Positions 1 to 7,214 of a stretch of 10,723 nucleotides of DNA are shown piece after piece. The translations under genes and the position numbers were made by a program. Origin of the DNA: Sulfurovum sp. (GTDB lineage: Bacteria > Campylobacterota > Campylobacteria > Campylobacterales > Sulfurovaceae); assembly GCA_015663065.1 (NCBI GenBank), contig DQSX01000058.1, positions 1 to 10,723 on the forward strand, read 5' to 3'. Below the pieces are notes generated by a model, which was not told where the DNA came from, ran no database searches, and worked only from the letters and a program-made list of their open reading frames with translations. Position 1 is the stretch's first letter. Each line of letters opens with the position of its first letter.

Positions 1-1
1 C

Positions 2-145
2 ATCAAACTGAATTTTTGCGATCCAACCGATCTTAGTGTGTTTTTTGATCCCGACGAACCGCACTTCACCAAAATGCTCTTCTGCTAGTTTATATATTTG
101 TTCAATTCTGTCATCTATACTTTTTATCTCTTTCTTTTTACTCAT
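2..145 (-). CDS. Unrecognised protein, N-terminal 48 residues only (runs off the left edge)
   Basis: An open minus-strand frame begins at ATG 145-143 and continues without a stop to the window edge, so the C-terminus is missing. A good ribosome binding site (AGAGGA, about 6 nt upstream) supports the start. The visible protein opens with a lysine-rich stretch (MSKKKEIKSIDDRIEQIY), continues as a likely amphipathic helix, and then has a more hydrophobic, strand-like part (RFVGIKKHTKIGWIAKIQF). I see no signal peptide, membrane segment or known motif, and I do not recognise the family. It is transcribed divergently from the SDR gene at 232, and the two share a short promoter region. It is probably a real gene, because start, SD and reading frame agree, but its function is unknown. 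Confidence 0.6.
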   Translation of the reverse strand, partial: MSKKKEIKSIDDRIEQIYKLAEEHFGEVRFVGIKKHTKIGWIAKIQFD

Positions 146-181
146 TTAGATCCTCTCTTCTACGGGCTATTTATTTTCTGA

Positions 182-191
182 TATAATTATA
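182..191. promoter_or_regulatory. Palindromic TATAATTATA: back-to-back -10 boxes for the divergent genes
   Basis: The 10-bp palindrome TATAATTATA gives a perfect TATAAT on both strands: 182-187 for the SDR gene and 191-186 for the left-edge gene. It lies in the 86-bp gap between their start codons. No convincing -35 is seen on either side, which is normal for Campylobacterota sigma-70 promoters. If both are used, the two polymerases would compete for the same bases. This is a prediction from sequence only. Confidence 0.5.
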
Positions 192-231
192 GCATAGAGG
201 CATAACAAAAATATTACCAAGGAGAGAAAGA

Positions 232-924
232 ATGAAGAACATATTGATCACAGGTATAGGTTCGGGACTGGGAAAGGCACTGGCAAAAGCCTATTTAGAA
301 AACGGAGATGCCGTCTATGCCATAGGCAGAACATTTCCAAAAGAATTGGATCACTATACACATTTTTTCTTTTTTCCCTACGACTTGAGTCACACATTTA
401 TGATCAAATCCGATATAGAACCTTTTATCAAGCATCACAGTTTTGATCTTGTTATACTGAACGCCGGTGTACTCGGAGAGATAGCGACACTGACAGATAC
501 AGATATAAATGATATTAAAGAAGTGATGGAGATAAATGTCTGGGCGAACAAAGAGCTTATAGATGTTTTGTCTACGCAGGCAAAGATCACGCAGGTTGTG
601 GGTATTTCATCGGGTGCAGCAGTGAACGGTTCCAAAGGCTGGGGTTCCTATTCACTTTCAAAATCAGCCCTCAATATGCTGCTAAAAGTCTATGCAAAAG
701 AGTTACCCGATATTCACTTCACAGCGCTGGCTCCAGGAATCATCAAAACCCCTATGACAGACGTTATCATAGAAAAAGTGGATGATCAGGCATTCCCATC
801 AGCAAAAAAACTTAAAGAGAGTTACATTCAAAGCCCTGAAGAGGCTGCCAAAAATTTACTTTATCTCTTCCCTAAACTACTTGCGTATGAGAGTGGTAGT
901 TTTGTAGATGTCAGAGAGATGTAG
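232..924 (+). CDS. Short-chain dehydrogenase/reductase (classical SDR), substrate unknown
   Basis: This 230-residue protein is a soluble, probably cytoplasmic NAD(P)-dependent oxidoreductase of the classical SDR family. It has the N-terminal Rossmann motif TGIGSGLG (residues 7-14), the NAG motif (77-79), the helix-4 Asn (N102), the catalytic Ser in ISSG (126-127), the catalytic pair YxxxK (Y140, K144) and the PG turn (168-169) before the substrate lid. Its length is close to the usual 230-260, so it looks complete. The start has a strong SD (AAGGAGAG at 219-226, 6 nt before ATG). It appears to be a single-gene unit that meets the MATE gene tail to tail 3 bp downstream. The substrate cannot be read from sequence: relatives act on sugars, fatty-acyl groups, pterins or quinones. 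Family assignment is firm; the specific role is open. Confidence 0.9.
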   Translation: MKNILITGIGSGLGKALAKAYLENGDAVYAIGRTFPKELDHYTHFFFFPYDLSHTFMIKSDIEPFIKHHSFDLVILNAGVLGEIATLTDTDINDIKEVMEINVWANKELIDVLSTQAKITQVVGISSGAAVNGSKGWGSYSLSKSALNMLLKVYAKELPDIHFTALAPGIIKTPMTDVIIEKVDDQAFPSAKKLKESYIQSPEEAAKNLLYLFPKLLAYESGSFVDVREM

Positions 925-927
925 GGC

Positions 928-2253
928 TTATACCTTGATCTTCTGCCACCTGTCAGTATTAAATCTTTTCCAGAGGAAAAATGCTTTGACAAAGGTGTCA
1001 GAGATCATCGCCAGATAGACAAAAAGTATACTGTGGAAATACCAACTCAATAAAAATGCAGGTATGATACGCACAAGCCATAAAGAGATCAGATTCATTT
1101 TCATGGTCCATTGACTGTCCCCTGCACCGCGTAATGCGCCCGAAAGTACAAAGTTGAAAGCTAGTGGGATTTGAGAGAACCCAACAATTCTAAGGTAAAG
1201 GCTTGCCTCTTGTATGGTCGCTTCATCATCGGTAAAGAACCAGACGATCTTCTCTGGCATGAAGATCATGAAGAAGGAGAGAAAGAACATAAAACCCGAA
1301 GTATATTTCAACACCAGCAGTACATCCTCTTTTGCCTGTTTGGGCTTTTTGGCCCCCAAGCCCTGACCCATCAATGCCATAGCTGCAATAGTAAAACCGA
1401 TACCCGGCATAAAGGCCAAACCTTCCACCCGCAAACCTATCTGATACCCGGCAAGTACAGCGGTGCCGTAATGTGCAATCACCACGGTAAAAAGCATAAA
1501 TGATCCAAAGGTCAACGAGCGTTCTACAGAAGCGGGAATACCTACTTTCAAGGCACGCGAGAGTAAAGATTTAGAGTAGTGTAAGCCGGGGATATAAGGT
1601 GTTTTTTGTTTCAGGTACAGGTAGCCATAGACCATGAATTCCAAGACATTGACGATCACTGTTCCTACCGCAGCACCAATAACCCCAAGTTCAGGGAAAC
1701 CATACTTTCCAAATATCAAAAGGTAATTCAACAGCACATTTAAAAGAATGGAAAAGATCTTCACTTTCATAGGTGTTTTGGTATCACCTGCGGCGTTAAG
1801 TGCAGAGACAAAAACCAGTTTTATAAAAATAAAAGGCATCATCCAAGTTAACATTTGCACATAATCTTCTCCCAACACAACCACTTCAGGTACCGTACCG
1901 AACCATGTATAAATGTTTGAAGCCAGGAAATACCAGGCAACCATCGCAGGCATACTCAAATAGAATGCAAAACGCAAGAGTGTAGAGAGTCCTATGGATG
2001 CTCTTTTCATTCTCTGGGCACCCACAAAACGCGAAAGCAGGGCTGAAGTACCTACATGCAAGAGAGTCAATACAGCAAATACCAGCATAAGGGACTGCAA
2101 TCCCAGTCCCACGGCTGCTACAGCAAAAGCTGAAATGCGACCCACCATTATGAGGTCAGTGATCACTTGCAGCATATCCAAAAGCGAGTTGATGGCAGCA
2201 GGGATGGAGAGTTTCAGTATCTTTTGATGTTTGGCAGGAAAGTGTTTTAACAT
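928..2253 (-). CDS. MATE-family multidrug/cation antiporter
   Basis: This 441-residue inner-membrane protein belongs to the MATE (NorM/DinF-like) exporter family, which expels organic cations or metabolites in exchange for Na+ or H+. It shows about 12 hydrophobic segments in two similar halves. The first helix has the family-like TDLIMVGRI (32-40). Each half carries the typical helix-end motif: NAAGDTKTP in the first and LRGAGDS in the second. Length fits the family's 440-460. I place the start at ATG 2253, which has AAGGGA 5 nt upstream and follows the preceding gene's stop by 10 bp. A longer in-frame start at 2307 would overlap that gene and add a non-membrane extension. It is the last gene of the purN operon, and its stop lies 3 bp from the SDR stop. 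The exported substrate cannot be predicted. Confidence 0.9.
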   Translation of the reverse strand: MLKHFPAKHQKILKLSIPAAINSLLDMLQVITDLIMVGRISAFAVAAVGLGLQSLMLVFAVLTLLHVGTSALLSRFVGAQRMKRASIGLSTLLRFAFYLSMPAMVAWYFLASNIYTWFGTVPEVVVLGEDYVQMLTWMMPFIFIKLVFVSALNAAGDTKTPMKVKIFSILLNVLLNYLLIFGKYGFPELGVIGAAVGTVIVNVLEFMVYGYLYLKQKTPYIPGLHYSKSLLSRALKVGIPASVERSLTFGSFMLFTVVIAHYGTAVLAGYQIGLRVEGLAFMPGIGFTIAAMALMGQGLGAKKPKQAKEDVLLVLKYTSGFMFFLSFFMIFMPEKIVWFFTDDEATIQEASLYLRIVGFSQIPLAFNFVLSGALRGAGDSQWTMKMNLISLWLVRIIPAFLLSWYFHSILFVYLAMISDTFVKAFFLWKRFNTDRWQKIKV

Positions 2254-2263
2254 TTCATCCCTT

Positions 2264-2587
2264 CTATGCCGGTATGCGTTGCAAAAGATGTGCATAGAGT
2301 GCCACAATGATCACTGAAGCCCAAGCCATCATCCAGGCAATGGCACGCACTCTTTTACCCTGCTTGAACATCTTTAAGGTTTTAAATACCACTACAGGGT
2401 AGCCAGCAAGGGCAATGATCTCAGGTAGATAAGTCATAAAGGTCAGATCATATTTGGCAACTGCCATTTTCACTGCAACAAATGAAGAGTAGACAAATCC
2501 ATACACGATAAGCAGCATCAGCATTTGAAAGAATACAAAGAATACCTTGGCAGCATTGTCATTGCTTTTGTCACTGTAGTATTGCAT
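2264..2587 (-). CDS. Small integral membrane protein with three predicted helices, function unknown
   Basis: This 107-residue protein starts at an ATG that overlaps the purN stop (TAATG) and ends 10 bp before the MATE start, so it is almost certainly translated from the same mRNA. A purine-rich GAGAGGGG just upstream can serve as SD. Three hydrophobic helices are visible: residues about 15-40 (KVFFVFFQMLMLLIVYGFVY), about 49-68 (FMTYLPEIIALAGYPVVVF) and about 81-101 (AIAWMMAWASVIIVALYAHL). A basic loop (KTLKMFKQGKRVR) lies between helices 2 and 3 and probably faces the cytoplasm. I see no catalytic motif and do not recognise the family. The tight position between purN and an exporter supports it being real, but does not tell its job. 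Confidence 0.75.
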   Translation of the reverse strand: MQYYSDKSNDNAAKVFFVFFQMLMLLIVYGFVYSSFVAVKMAVAKYDLTFMTYLPEIIALAGYPVVVFKTLKMFKQGKRVRAIAWMMAWASVIIVALYAHLLQRIPA

Positions 2588-3159
2588 TAGCCCCTCTCTT
2601 TTTCAGATAGGATTTGAACAATGGCTTCTGCCAAAGCGTTTTTTTCAAGTATCCGTATCTTTTGATCATAAGCTTCAAAACTCAAACCTTTTTTTGAGAT
2701 CTCTTTTTGTAAAACGATCTCTCCGCCATCAAGCTGTGAAGAGACATAATGTACAGAGACACCACCGTTCTCAAAGTTGTCTTCATGACTCTTTTTTATG
2801 GCATGCAGACCTTTGTGCCTTGGCAGCAGAGAGGGGTGCAGGTTAACAGCTTTGACATTTTCTGTAAACACTTCTGTCAAGATACGCATAAAGCCTGCCA
2901 GGACCGTCAGATCAGGATTGTAATGCTTTAGTTTATCTACAAGAGCTTCATCAAAAGTCTCTCTGCTTCTATAGTCTTTTGGATCTACAACCTCCAAAGC
3001 AATGCCATGCTCTTTGGCTACTGCAATACCCTGGGCATTGGGGTTATTTGTCAAGGCTGCGACAACTTCCAACTCCTGCATATGTAAATGTTTGACAATA
3101 TGGGCAAAGTTCGAACCTTTACCGCTAAAAAGTACAGCTATTTTTTTACGATTTGCCAT
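2587..3159 (-). CDS. purN: Phosphoribosylglycinamide formyltransferase, folate-dependent (PurN)
   Basis: PurN catalyses the third step of purine synthesis, moving a formyl group from 10-formyltetrahydrofolate to GAR. The 190-residue protein has the phosphate-binding FSGKGSN (11-17), LAGFMRIL (87-94), the catalytic NLHPSLLP with N106 and H108, and the LDGGEIV segment with D144. These are the same catalytic positions as in E. coli PurN (N106, H108, D144), which favours the ATG at 3159 as start. A GTG 12 bp upstream (3171) is in frame and possible; neither has a good SD. It is the first gene of a purN-membrane protein-MATE unit, with a likely promoter between nnr and purN. PurT, the formate-using analogue of this step, is encoded about 2 kb away on the other strand. 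Confidence 0.93.
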   Translation of the reverse strand: MANRKKIAVLFSGKGSNFAHIVKHLHMQELEVVAALTNNPNAQGIAVAKEHGIALEVVDPKDYRSRETFDEALVDKLKHYNPDLTVLAGFMRILTEVFTENVKAVNLHPSLLPRHKGLHAIKKSHEDNFENGGVSVHYVSSQLDGGEIVLQKEISKKGLSFEAYDQKIRILEKNALAEAIVQILSEKERG

Positions 3160-3191
3160 AAAGCGGCTCACTGCATTGCATTTTAACTTTT

Positions 3192-3197
3192 ATCATA
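3192..3197 (-). promoter_or_regulatory. Possible -10 box (TATGAT) for purN
   Basis: In the 72-bp gap between the nnr stop and the purN start, the minus strand reads TATGAT followed by an A-rich start region. A transcript from here would have a leader of about 25-30 nt. It could give purN, the small membrane protein and the MATE gene their own transcription, although read-through from nnr is also possible because no terminator is visible between them. No -35 is seen. This is weak evidence, based on sequence alone. Confidence 0.3.
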
Positions 3198-3231
3198 ATC
3201 GAATAGTACCCAAACTATACCTGATTCACTA

Positions 3232-4644
3232 TTAACGCTTTACTTCAAGTAGAGATATCTGCTCAATAAGATCCGTCGCCAACATGGCATAAGAGGAGCC
3301 CTCATAATTCTTTGCTGCCTGCGTCAGAGCCAAAGATGCCTGTACAGTAGCATCTATGCCAGAGTACCCCTGTGCCAAAAGTGCAACGATGAGCCCTGAG
3401 AGGACATCACCCGAACCTCCTTTGGAGAGTCTTGAAGACCCCAGAGGGTTAATGTAGAGTTTTTCTTCCTGCATAATGAGCATATGAGCACCTTTTAACA
3501 GCAGGGTAACATGCGGGTATTTTGCGTTGAATTGACGTACCAGCTCAAAACGTCTGGATTGCAAGGCTTGAACACTCAAGACTTCACCCATAAGATGTTC
3601 CCACATCAGCACAAACTCCTTGGGATGCGGCGTAATGACGATCTCCCTCTCTTTTTGTTCCAAAACAGACAAAAGTTCTTTGGAGTAAAAACTGTCTGCA
3701 TCCAAAACAATAGGCAGATGAGAATCAAGCACATTTTTTTCTAAAAATTCACTCTCAAAATGCTCTCCTAATCCCATACCGATGGCTAAGGCAGAACAAT
3801 TTTTCGGCAGATCCGTTGCATGCATCAACGTGGGTGGGGGCAAAATTTTATCATGCACGATCAATGTTGTAAGTCCCGCACCAAATCTGATGGCTGCTGT
3901 GCCGGCTATGATTCCCGCGCCCTCTTTTTCGCCACAAAAAACCCCGGCATGTCCAAAACTTCCTTTATGGGTTGTGCCTCTTTTTCTGCTTGGAAGCTTC
4001 AAGTCCGAAGCTTCGAGTACAAAAGTATCTGTATCTCCCTCATAACGTTCCCTGCTCACCCCAAGATCTGCACAGAGTATCTTTCCAATGACATCTTTGC
4101 TCTCATCTACATAGAGTGATTCTTTCAGTGCTCCCATGGTAATGGTCACATCTGCATGAAAAGCCATAGGGGATAAAAGACCATTCTCATCCACTCCGCT
4201 GGGAATATCACAGGCAAGTTTAAAACCTGTGAGACTGTTCATCTTATGCAGTATCTTCTGTGTATTGCTGTCTATCTCTCTGTTAAGCCCCGCACCGAAA
4301 ATGGCATCTACGATCACATCTGCATCTTCGGGTTCTTCAACCATGTCCACACCAAGTGCCTCTGCTCTTTGCAACTGCACTTTTGCCATTTCTGACTTTA
4401 CGCCAAAAGGCAAATGCAGTTTCACAACATACTCTCCATGCAGCTGTCTTGCAAGCACAGTCCCATCTGCACCATTATTGCCCACACCTGATACAATGAG
4501 TACAGAAGAACCTTTATCAAAATGCTTCTGTATATACGCTGCCATACCTCTTGCTGCATGCTCCATGAGAATATCTTCTGTCAGTTTATACTGCGCATAA
4601 CACTTTCTGTCCAGGTCATAACAGGATCTAAATACTTTTTGCAT
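3232..4644 (-). CDS. nnr: Bifunctional NAD(P)H-hydrate epimerase / ADP-dependent (S)-NAD(P)H-hydrate dehydratase
   Basis: Nnr repairs NADH and NADPH that have become hydrated. The N-terminal YjeF_N (NnrE) domain interconverts the R and S hydrates, and the C-terminal ribokinase-like (NnrD) domain dehydrates the S form using ADP. The 470-residue protein has both domains. In the epimerase half are GVGNNGADG (53-61), VDAIFGAG with D113 (112-119) and DIPSGVD (146-152). In the dehydratase half are KGSFGH (227-232), LDADSF (314-319), TPHPKEF (338-344), LKGAH (383-387) and the nucleotide-site KGGSGDVLSG (408-417) with catalytic-type D413. The length is a little short of the about 500 usual for the fusion, but no core motif is missing. 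The start is supported by AAAGGT 7 nt upstream. The gene diverges from rpsU. Expected to be cytoplasmic. Confidence 0.94.
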   Translation of the reverse strand: MQKVFRSCYDLDRKCYAQYKLTEDILMEHAARGMAAYIQKHFDKGSSVLIVSGVGNNGADGTVLARQLHGEYVVKLHLPFGVKSEMAKVQLQRAEALGVDMVEEPEDADVIVDAIFGAGLNREIDSNTQKILHKMNSLTGFKLACDIPSGVDENGLLSPMAFHADVTITMGALKESLYVDESKDVIGKILCADLGVSRERYEGDTDTFVLEASDLKLPSRKRGTTHKGSFGHAGVFCGEKEGAGIIAGTAAIRFGAGLTTLIVHDKILPPPTLMHATDLPKNCSALAIGMGLGEHFESEFLEKNVLDSHLPIVLDADSFYSKELLSVLEQKEREIVITPHPKEFVLMWEHLMGEVLSVQALQSRRFELVRQFNAKYPHVTLLLKGAHMLIMQEEKLYINPLGSSRLSKGGSGDVLSGLIVALLAQGYSGIDATVQASLALTQAAKNYEGSSYAMLATDLIEQISLLEVKR

Positions 4645-4768
4645 GGGTTACCTTTTAAAAATTCTATATTTTTATCTTAGCATAATTTTATTTCGATATA
4701 ATCCTTAACTTTGTTTATATCTCCTATAATTATTGGAGAAATCTTTAACAGGAAGGGGGTGCTTTTTT
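4645..4768. promoter_or_regulatory. Divergent promoter region between nnr and rpsU
   Basis: This 124-bp AT-rich gap serves both directions. For rpsU there are two TATAAT hexamers on the plus strand, at 4697-4702 (preceded by a T-rich TTTTATTTCGA, typical of Campylobacterota promoters) and at 4725-4730. The first would give a leader of about 60 nt. The second sits so close to the start that the leader would be about 30 nt but would still contain the SD. For nnr the best minus-strand candidate is TAAGAT at 4679-4674. No -35 boxes are evident. rpsU has an unusually strong purine-rich SD (AGGAAGGGGG, 4750-4759). The individual hexamers are predictions. Confidence 0.45.
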
Positions 4769-4981
4769 ATGCCAGGAATTAAACTAACTTCACGTGATTC
4801 ATTTGATGATGCGTACAGAAAGTTCAAAAGACAATGTGACAGAAACCTTATCGTGACTGAAGCAAGAGCCAGACAACATTTTGAAACGCAAACTGAGAAG
4901 AACAAAAAAGAGAAAATTGCAACGCGCAAAAAGATCCTTAAAAAACTCTTCATGCTTAGAAGATACGAGTCAAGACTCTAA
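4769..4981 (+). CDS. rpsU: 30S ribosomal protein S21
   Basis: S21 is a small basic protein of the 30S subunit platform, near the 3' end of 16S rRNA, and supports initiation. The 70-residue sequence begins MPGIKL, has the hallmark FDDAYRKFKRQCDRN (15-29) and VTEARARQHFE, and ends in the basic tail MLRRYESRL that I recognise from Campylobacter and Helicobacter S21. Family length is 65-71. The correct start is ATG 4769, preceded by AGGAAGGGGG. An in-frame ATG 36 bp upstream would absorb this SD into coding sequence and add residues not found in S21. A strong hairpin follows directly. It sits alone between nnr, which is divergent, and the purT operon. Confidence 0.97.
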   Translation: MPGIKLTSRDSFDDAYRKFKRQCDRNLIVTEARARQHFETQTEKNKKEKIATRKKILKKLFMLRRYESRL

Positions 4982-4989
4982 TCTCTCTT

Positions 4990-5011
4990 TGACAGAGCTT
5001 TTGCTCTGTCA
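4990..5011 (+). terminator. Hairpin after rpsU, probable terminator
   Basis: A perfect 9-bp stem TGACAGAGC / GCTCTGTCA with a TTTT loop begins 8 bp after the rpsU stop codon. The downstream sequence (ATATAAACTC) is AT-rich but not a clean T-tract, so termination may be partial, or the hairpin may mainly protect the rpsU transcript 3' end. The next gene, purT, starts about 100 bp later and has a candidate promoter of its own. Confidence 0.65.
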
Positions 5012-5078
5012 TATAAACTCTTATACCAATCTCTTCTTTATTTTCTTTCAACTCAGACCCCCTTATTTAACTTTTCGC

Positions 5079-5084
5079 TAAAAT
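5079..5084 (+). promoter_or_regulatory. Possible -10 box (TAAAAT) for the purT operon
   Basis: In the 133-bp gap between rpsU and purT, TAAAAT follows a T-rich run (ACTTTTCGC), the arrangement common in Campylobacterota promoters. It would place the transcript start near 5091 and leave a leader of about 25 nt that still contains the AAAGG SD (5103-5107). The hairpin upstream makes an independent promoter necessary or at least likely. No operator or purine riboswitch is seen. Confidence 0.4.
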
Positions 5085-5114
5085 AATATCAATTATTTTT
5101 CCAAAGGTTTTTAT

Positions 5115-6278
5115 ATGACATTTACAACGACACTACAAAAAGACGCTATTAAGATCATGCTACTTGGTTCGGGTGAACTTGGTAAAGAGGTAGCTATTGA
5201 AGCACAACGCCTTGGCATAGAAGTCATTGCTGTTGACAAATACGAGAATGCACCTGCTCATTTGGTTGCGAACCGTTCTTATGCGATCGATATGCAAGAT
5301 GAAGCTGCAGTACTTGAAGTCATTGAAAAAGAGCAACCTACTTACATTCTACCTGAAGTAGAAGCCATCTCCATCTCTGCACTCTTTGAAGCGGAAAAGA
5401 GAGGGTTTCATGTCATCCCCAATGCAGAAGCGGTCAACAAAACCATGAACCGAAAGAACATCCGTGTTTTTGCAGCAGATGAACTGGGTCTGAAGACATC
5501 TGGCTTTGAATTTGTTACCACACTTGAGGGATTAAGCGCTGCGAGTGAACGCATAGGATTCCCTTGTGTCATTAAACCTGTTATGTCTTCGTCCGGTCAC
5601 GGTCAGAGTATTGCAAGAACAGCCAATGATATAGAAAAATCATGGGAGATCGCCAAAGAGGCCAGAGGGGATGCGAGTGAACTCATTGTTGAAGAGTTTG
5701 TGCCTTTTGATTATGAAATTACACTGCTTACGGTCAGAAATGAAACAGGCACAACCTTTTGTGATGCCATCGGGCACATACAAAAAGATGGTGACTTCAT
5801 CCTCTCCTGGCAGCCAATGCAGATGAGTGATGCGGCATTGCAAAAAGCCAAGAACATAGCCAAGGCCGTTACTGACGGTTTAGGCGGCAGGGGTATCTTT
5901 GGGGTGGAGTTCTTTGTGAAAGGAGAAGAGGTATACTTTTCAGAGTTAAGTCCCCGCCCACATGATACAGGTATGGTCACACTCATCACCCAAAGCCAAA
6001 GTCAGTTTGCCCTTCATGTAAGAGCAGTTCTTGGTCTGCCGCTTGAGTACACTACCTATGGTTCCGGTGCCTGTGGTGCCTACAAAGCCAAACATGAGAG
6101 TCACAACCCTGTACTTGAAGTACCCGACAATGCCTTTACAAAAGACTCTTTTGTAAGAGTTTTCGGAAAACCGGAATCTCATGTAGGCAGAAGAATGGCT
6201 GTGAGTCTTGTACTCGATGAAGTGGAGCGTGCCAAAGAACGTGCACTTGAGATCGCAGCAAGCATTAGTGACGCGTAA
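5115..6278 (+). CDS. purT: Formate-dependent phosphoribosylglycinamide formyltransferase (GAR transformylase 2)
   Basis: PurT makes formyl-GAR from GAR, formate and ATP through a formyl-phosphate intermediate. It performs the same purine step as PurN without folate. The 387-residue protein is a complete ATP-grasp enzyme close to the 392 of E. coli. The N-terminal domain has GSGELGKE (18-25) and PEVEAI (80-85), which bind GAR. The ATP-grasp part has CVIKPVMSSSGHGQS (151-165) with ATP-contacting K154. The metal- and substrate-binding ELSPRPHDTGMVT (277-289) includes D284. SD is AAAGG, 7 nt upstream. It is the first gene of a four-gene operon; its TAA is followed directly by the next ATG. In organisms with both PurN and PurT, formate supply decides which is used; that is family knowledge, not seen here. 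Confidence 0.96.
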   Translation: MTFTTTLQKDAIKIMLLGSGELGKEVAIEAQRLGIEVIAVDKYENAPAHLVANRSYAIDMQDEAAVLEVIEKEQPTYILPEVEAISISALFEAEKRGFHVIPNAEAVNKTMNRKNIRVFAADELGLKTSGFEFVTTLEGLSAASERIGFPCVIKPVMSSSGHGQSIARTANDIEKSWEIAKEARGDASELIVEEFVPFDYEITLLTVRNETGTTFCDAIGHIQKDGDFILSWQPMQMSDAALQKAKNIAKAVTDGLGGRGIFGVEFFVKGEEVYFSELSPRPHDTGMVTLITQSQSQFALHVRAVLGLPLEYTTYGSGACGAYKAKHESHNPVLEVPDNAFTKDSFVRVFGKPESHVGRRMAVSLVLDEVERAKERALEIAASISDA

Positions 6279-7214
6279 ATGAAAATAGTACTGCTTGATG
6301 CAAAAACCCTTGGAGATGATCTTGACTTGACGCCACTCGAACAATTCGGAGAGCTCACAAGCTACAGGATCACTGCAAAAGAGCATACACTGAGCCGTAT
6401 TGAGAATGCAGATATTGTTATTACAAACAAAGTAGTCATAGATGCTTCTCTTATGGATCAAGCAAAAAGTTTAAAACTCATCTGCATCGCCGCAACCGGT
6501 ATGAACAATGTAGATCTTGAGTATGCCAAAGAAAAAGGCATCAGCGTTAAAAATGTTGTAGGCTACTCCACAAACTCTGTGGTACAGCATACCTTCACCA
6601 TGGCACTGCACCTCAGAGGAAAAATGAAACATTACGGGTCCATAGCCACTTCGGGAGCATGGAGCAATTCACAGCTCTTTACCGATGTAAGTCAACCCTT
6701 CTATGAAATAGCCGGTAAAAAATGGGGGATCATCGGCATGGGTACGATCGGGCAGGAAGTTGCCAAAGTAGCCAATGCTTTTGGTGCAGAGGTTTGTTAC
6801 TATTCTACCTCCGGACAAAACACTGCTCAGCCCTATCCTGAAAAAGAATTGAATGCACTCCTTTCAGAGTGTGACATCATCTCCATACATGCCCCACTCA
6901 ATGAAAAGACACAAAACCTCTTGGATGCACCTCAACTGTCACAGCTCAAAAAGGGGGCACTCCTGCTCAATCTGGGAAGGGGTGGCATTGTCAATGAAGC
7001 AGCTCTGGCGGCACTTTTAGACAAACGTGAGATCTATGTCGGACTGGATGTTCTGGAGTCTGAACCCATTGCACTGGACAACCCTCTTATGAAAATACTA
7101 CATCATGAACGACTCCTGGTAACCCCACACATCGCCTGGGCTTCTGTAGAAGCAAGACATAAGCTTCTCGAAGGCATAGTAGATAATATTGAAACTTTTT
7201 TAAAAGGTGATTAA
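6279..7214 (+). CDS. D-2-hydroxyacid dehydrogenase (D-isomer-specific family), substrate unknown
   Basis: This 311-residue protein belongs to the NAD(P)-dependent D-2-hydroxyacid dehydrogenases, which include hydroxypyruvate/glyoxylate reductase, D-lactate dehydrogenase and SerA. It has the split substrate domain and a central Rossmann fold with GIIGMGTIG (150-158). The catalytic trio is present: R234 in LNLGRGGIVNE, E262 in DVLESEP and H284 in TPHIAW, where the Trp after His resembles glyoxylate/hydroxypyruvate reductases. It has no C-terminal ACT domain, so it is not a full SerA. The end of the second Rossmann strand reads VCYYSTSGQN and lacks the usual acidic residue that selects NAD, so NADP use is possible. 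It begins right after the purT stop and overlaps the next gene by one base (TAATG), so the operon is tight. It could reduce a 2-oxo acid linked to the flavoprotein downstream, but this is inference. Confidence 0.88.
   Translation: MKIVLLDAKTLGDDLDLTPLEQFGELTSYRITAKEHTLSRIENADIVITNKVVIDASLMDQAKSLKLICIAATGMNNVDLEYAKEKGISVKNVVGYSTNSVVQHTFTMALHLRGKMKHYGSIATSGAWSNSQLFTDVSQPFYEIAGKKWGIIGMGTIGQEVAKVANAFGAEVCYYSTSGQNTAQPYPEKELNALLSECDIISIHAPLNEKTQNLLDAPQLSQLKKGALLLNLGRGGIVNEAALAALLDKREIYVGLDVLESEPIALDNPLMKILHHERLLVTPHIAWASVEARHKLLEGIVDNIETFLKGD

Noticed and set aside
363..375. T6-C-T6 tract in the SDR gene as a phase-variable slippage site
   Set aside because: The runs are only six long and of T; phase variation in this phylum mostly uses longer G/C tracts, and the frame is intact.
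2254..2307. Longer MATE start at 2307 (18 extra residues)
   Set aside because: It would overlap the upstream membrane-protein gene and adds a non-family extension; ATG 2253 has its own SD and fits the family N-terminus.
4733..4768. In-frame upstream ATG for rpsU giving 82 residues
   Set aside because: S21 always begins close to MPxIK; the purine-rich SD lies between the two ATGs and serves the one at 4769.
4990..5011. Purine riboswitch or attenuator upstream of purT
   Set aside because: Only one simple hairpin is present, next to the rpsU stop; there is no three-way junction or alternative pairing close to purT.
5946..6461. 171-codon minus-strand frame opposite purT and the dehydrogenase
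   Set aside because: It is antisense to two clear genes, rich in Cys, Tyr and Phe with no family features, and has no SD or promoter context.
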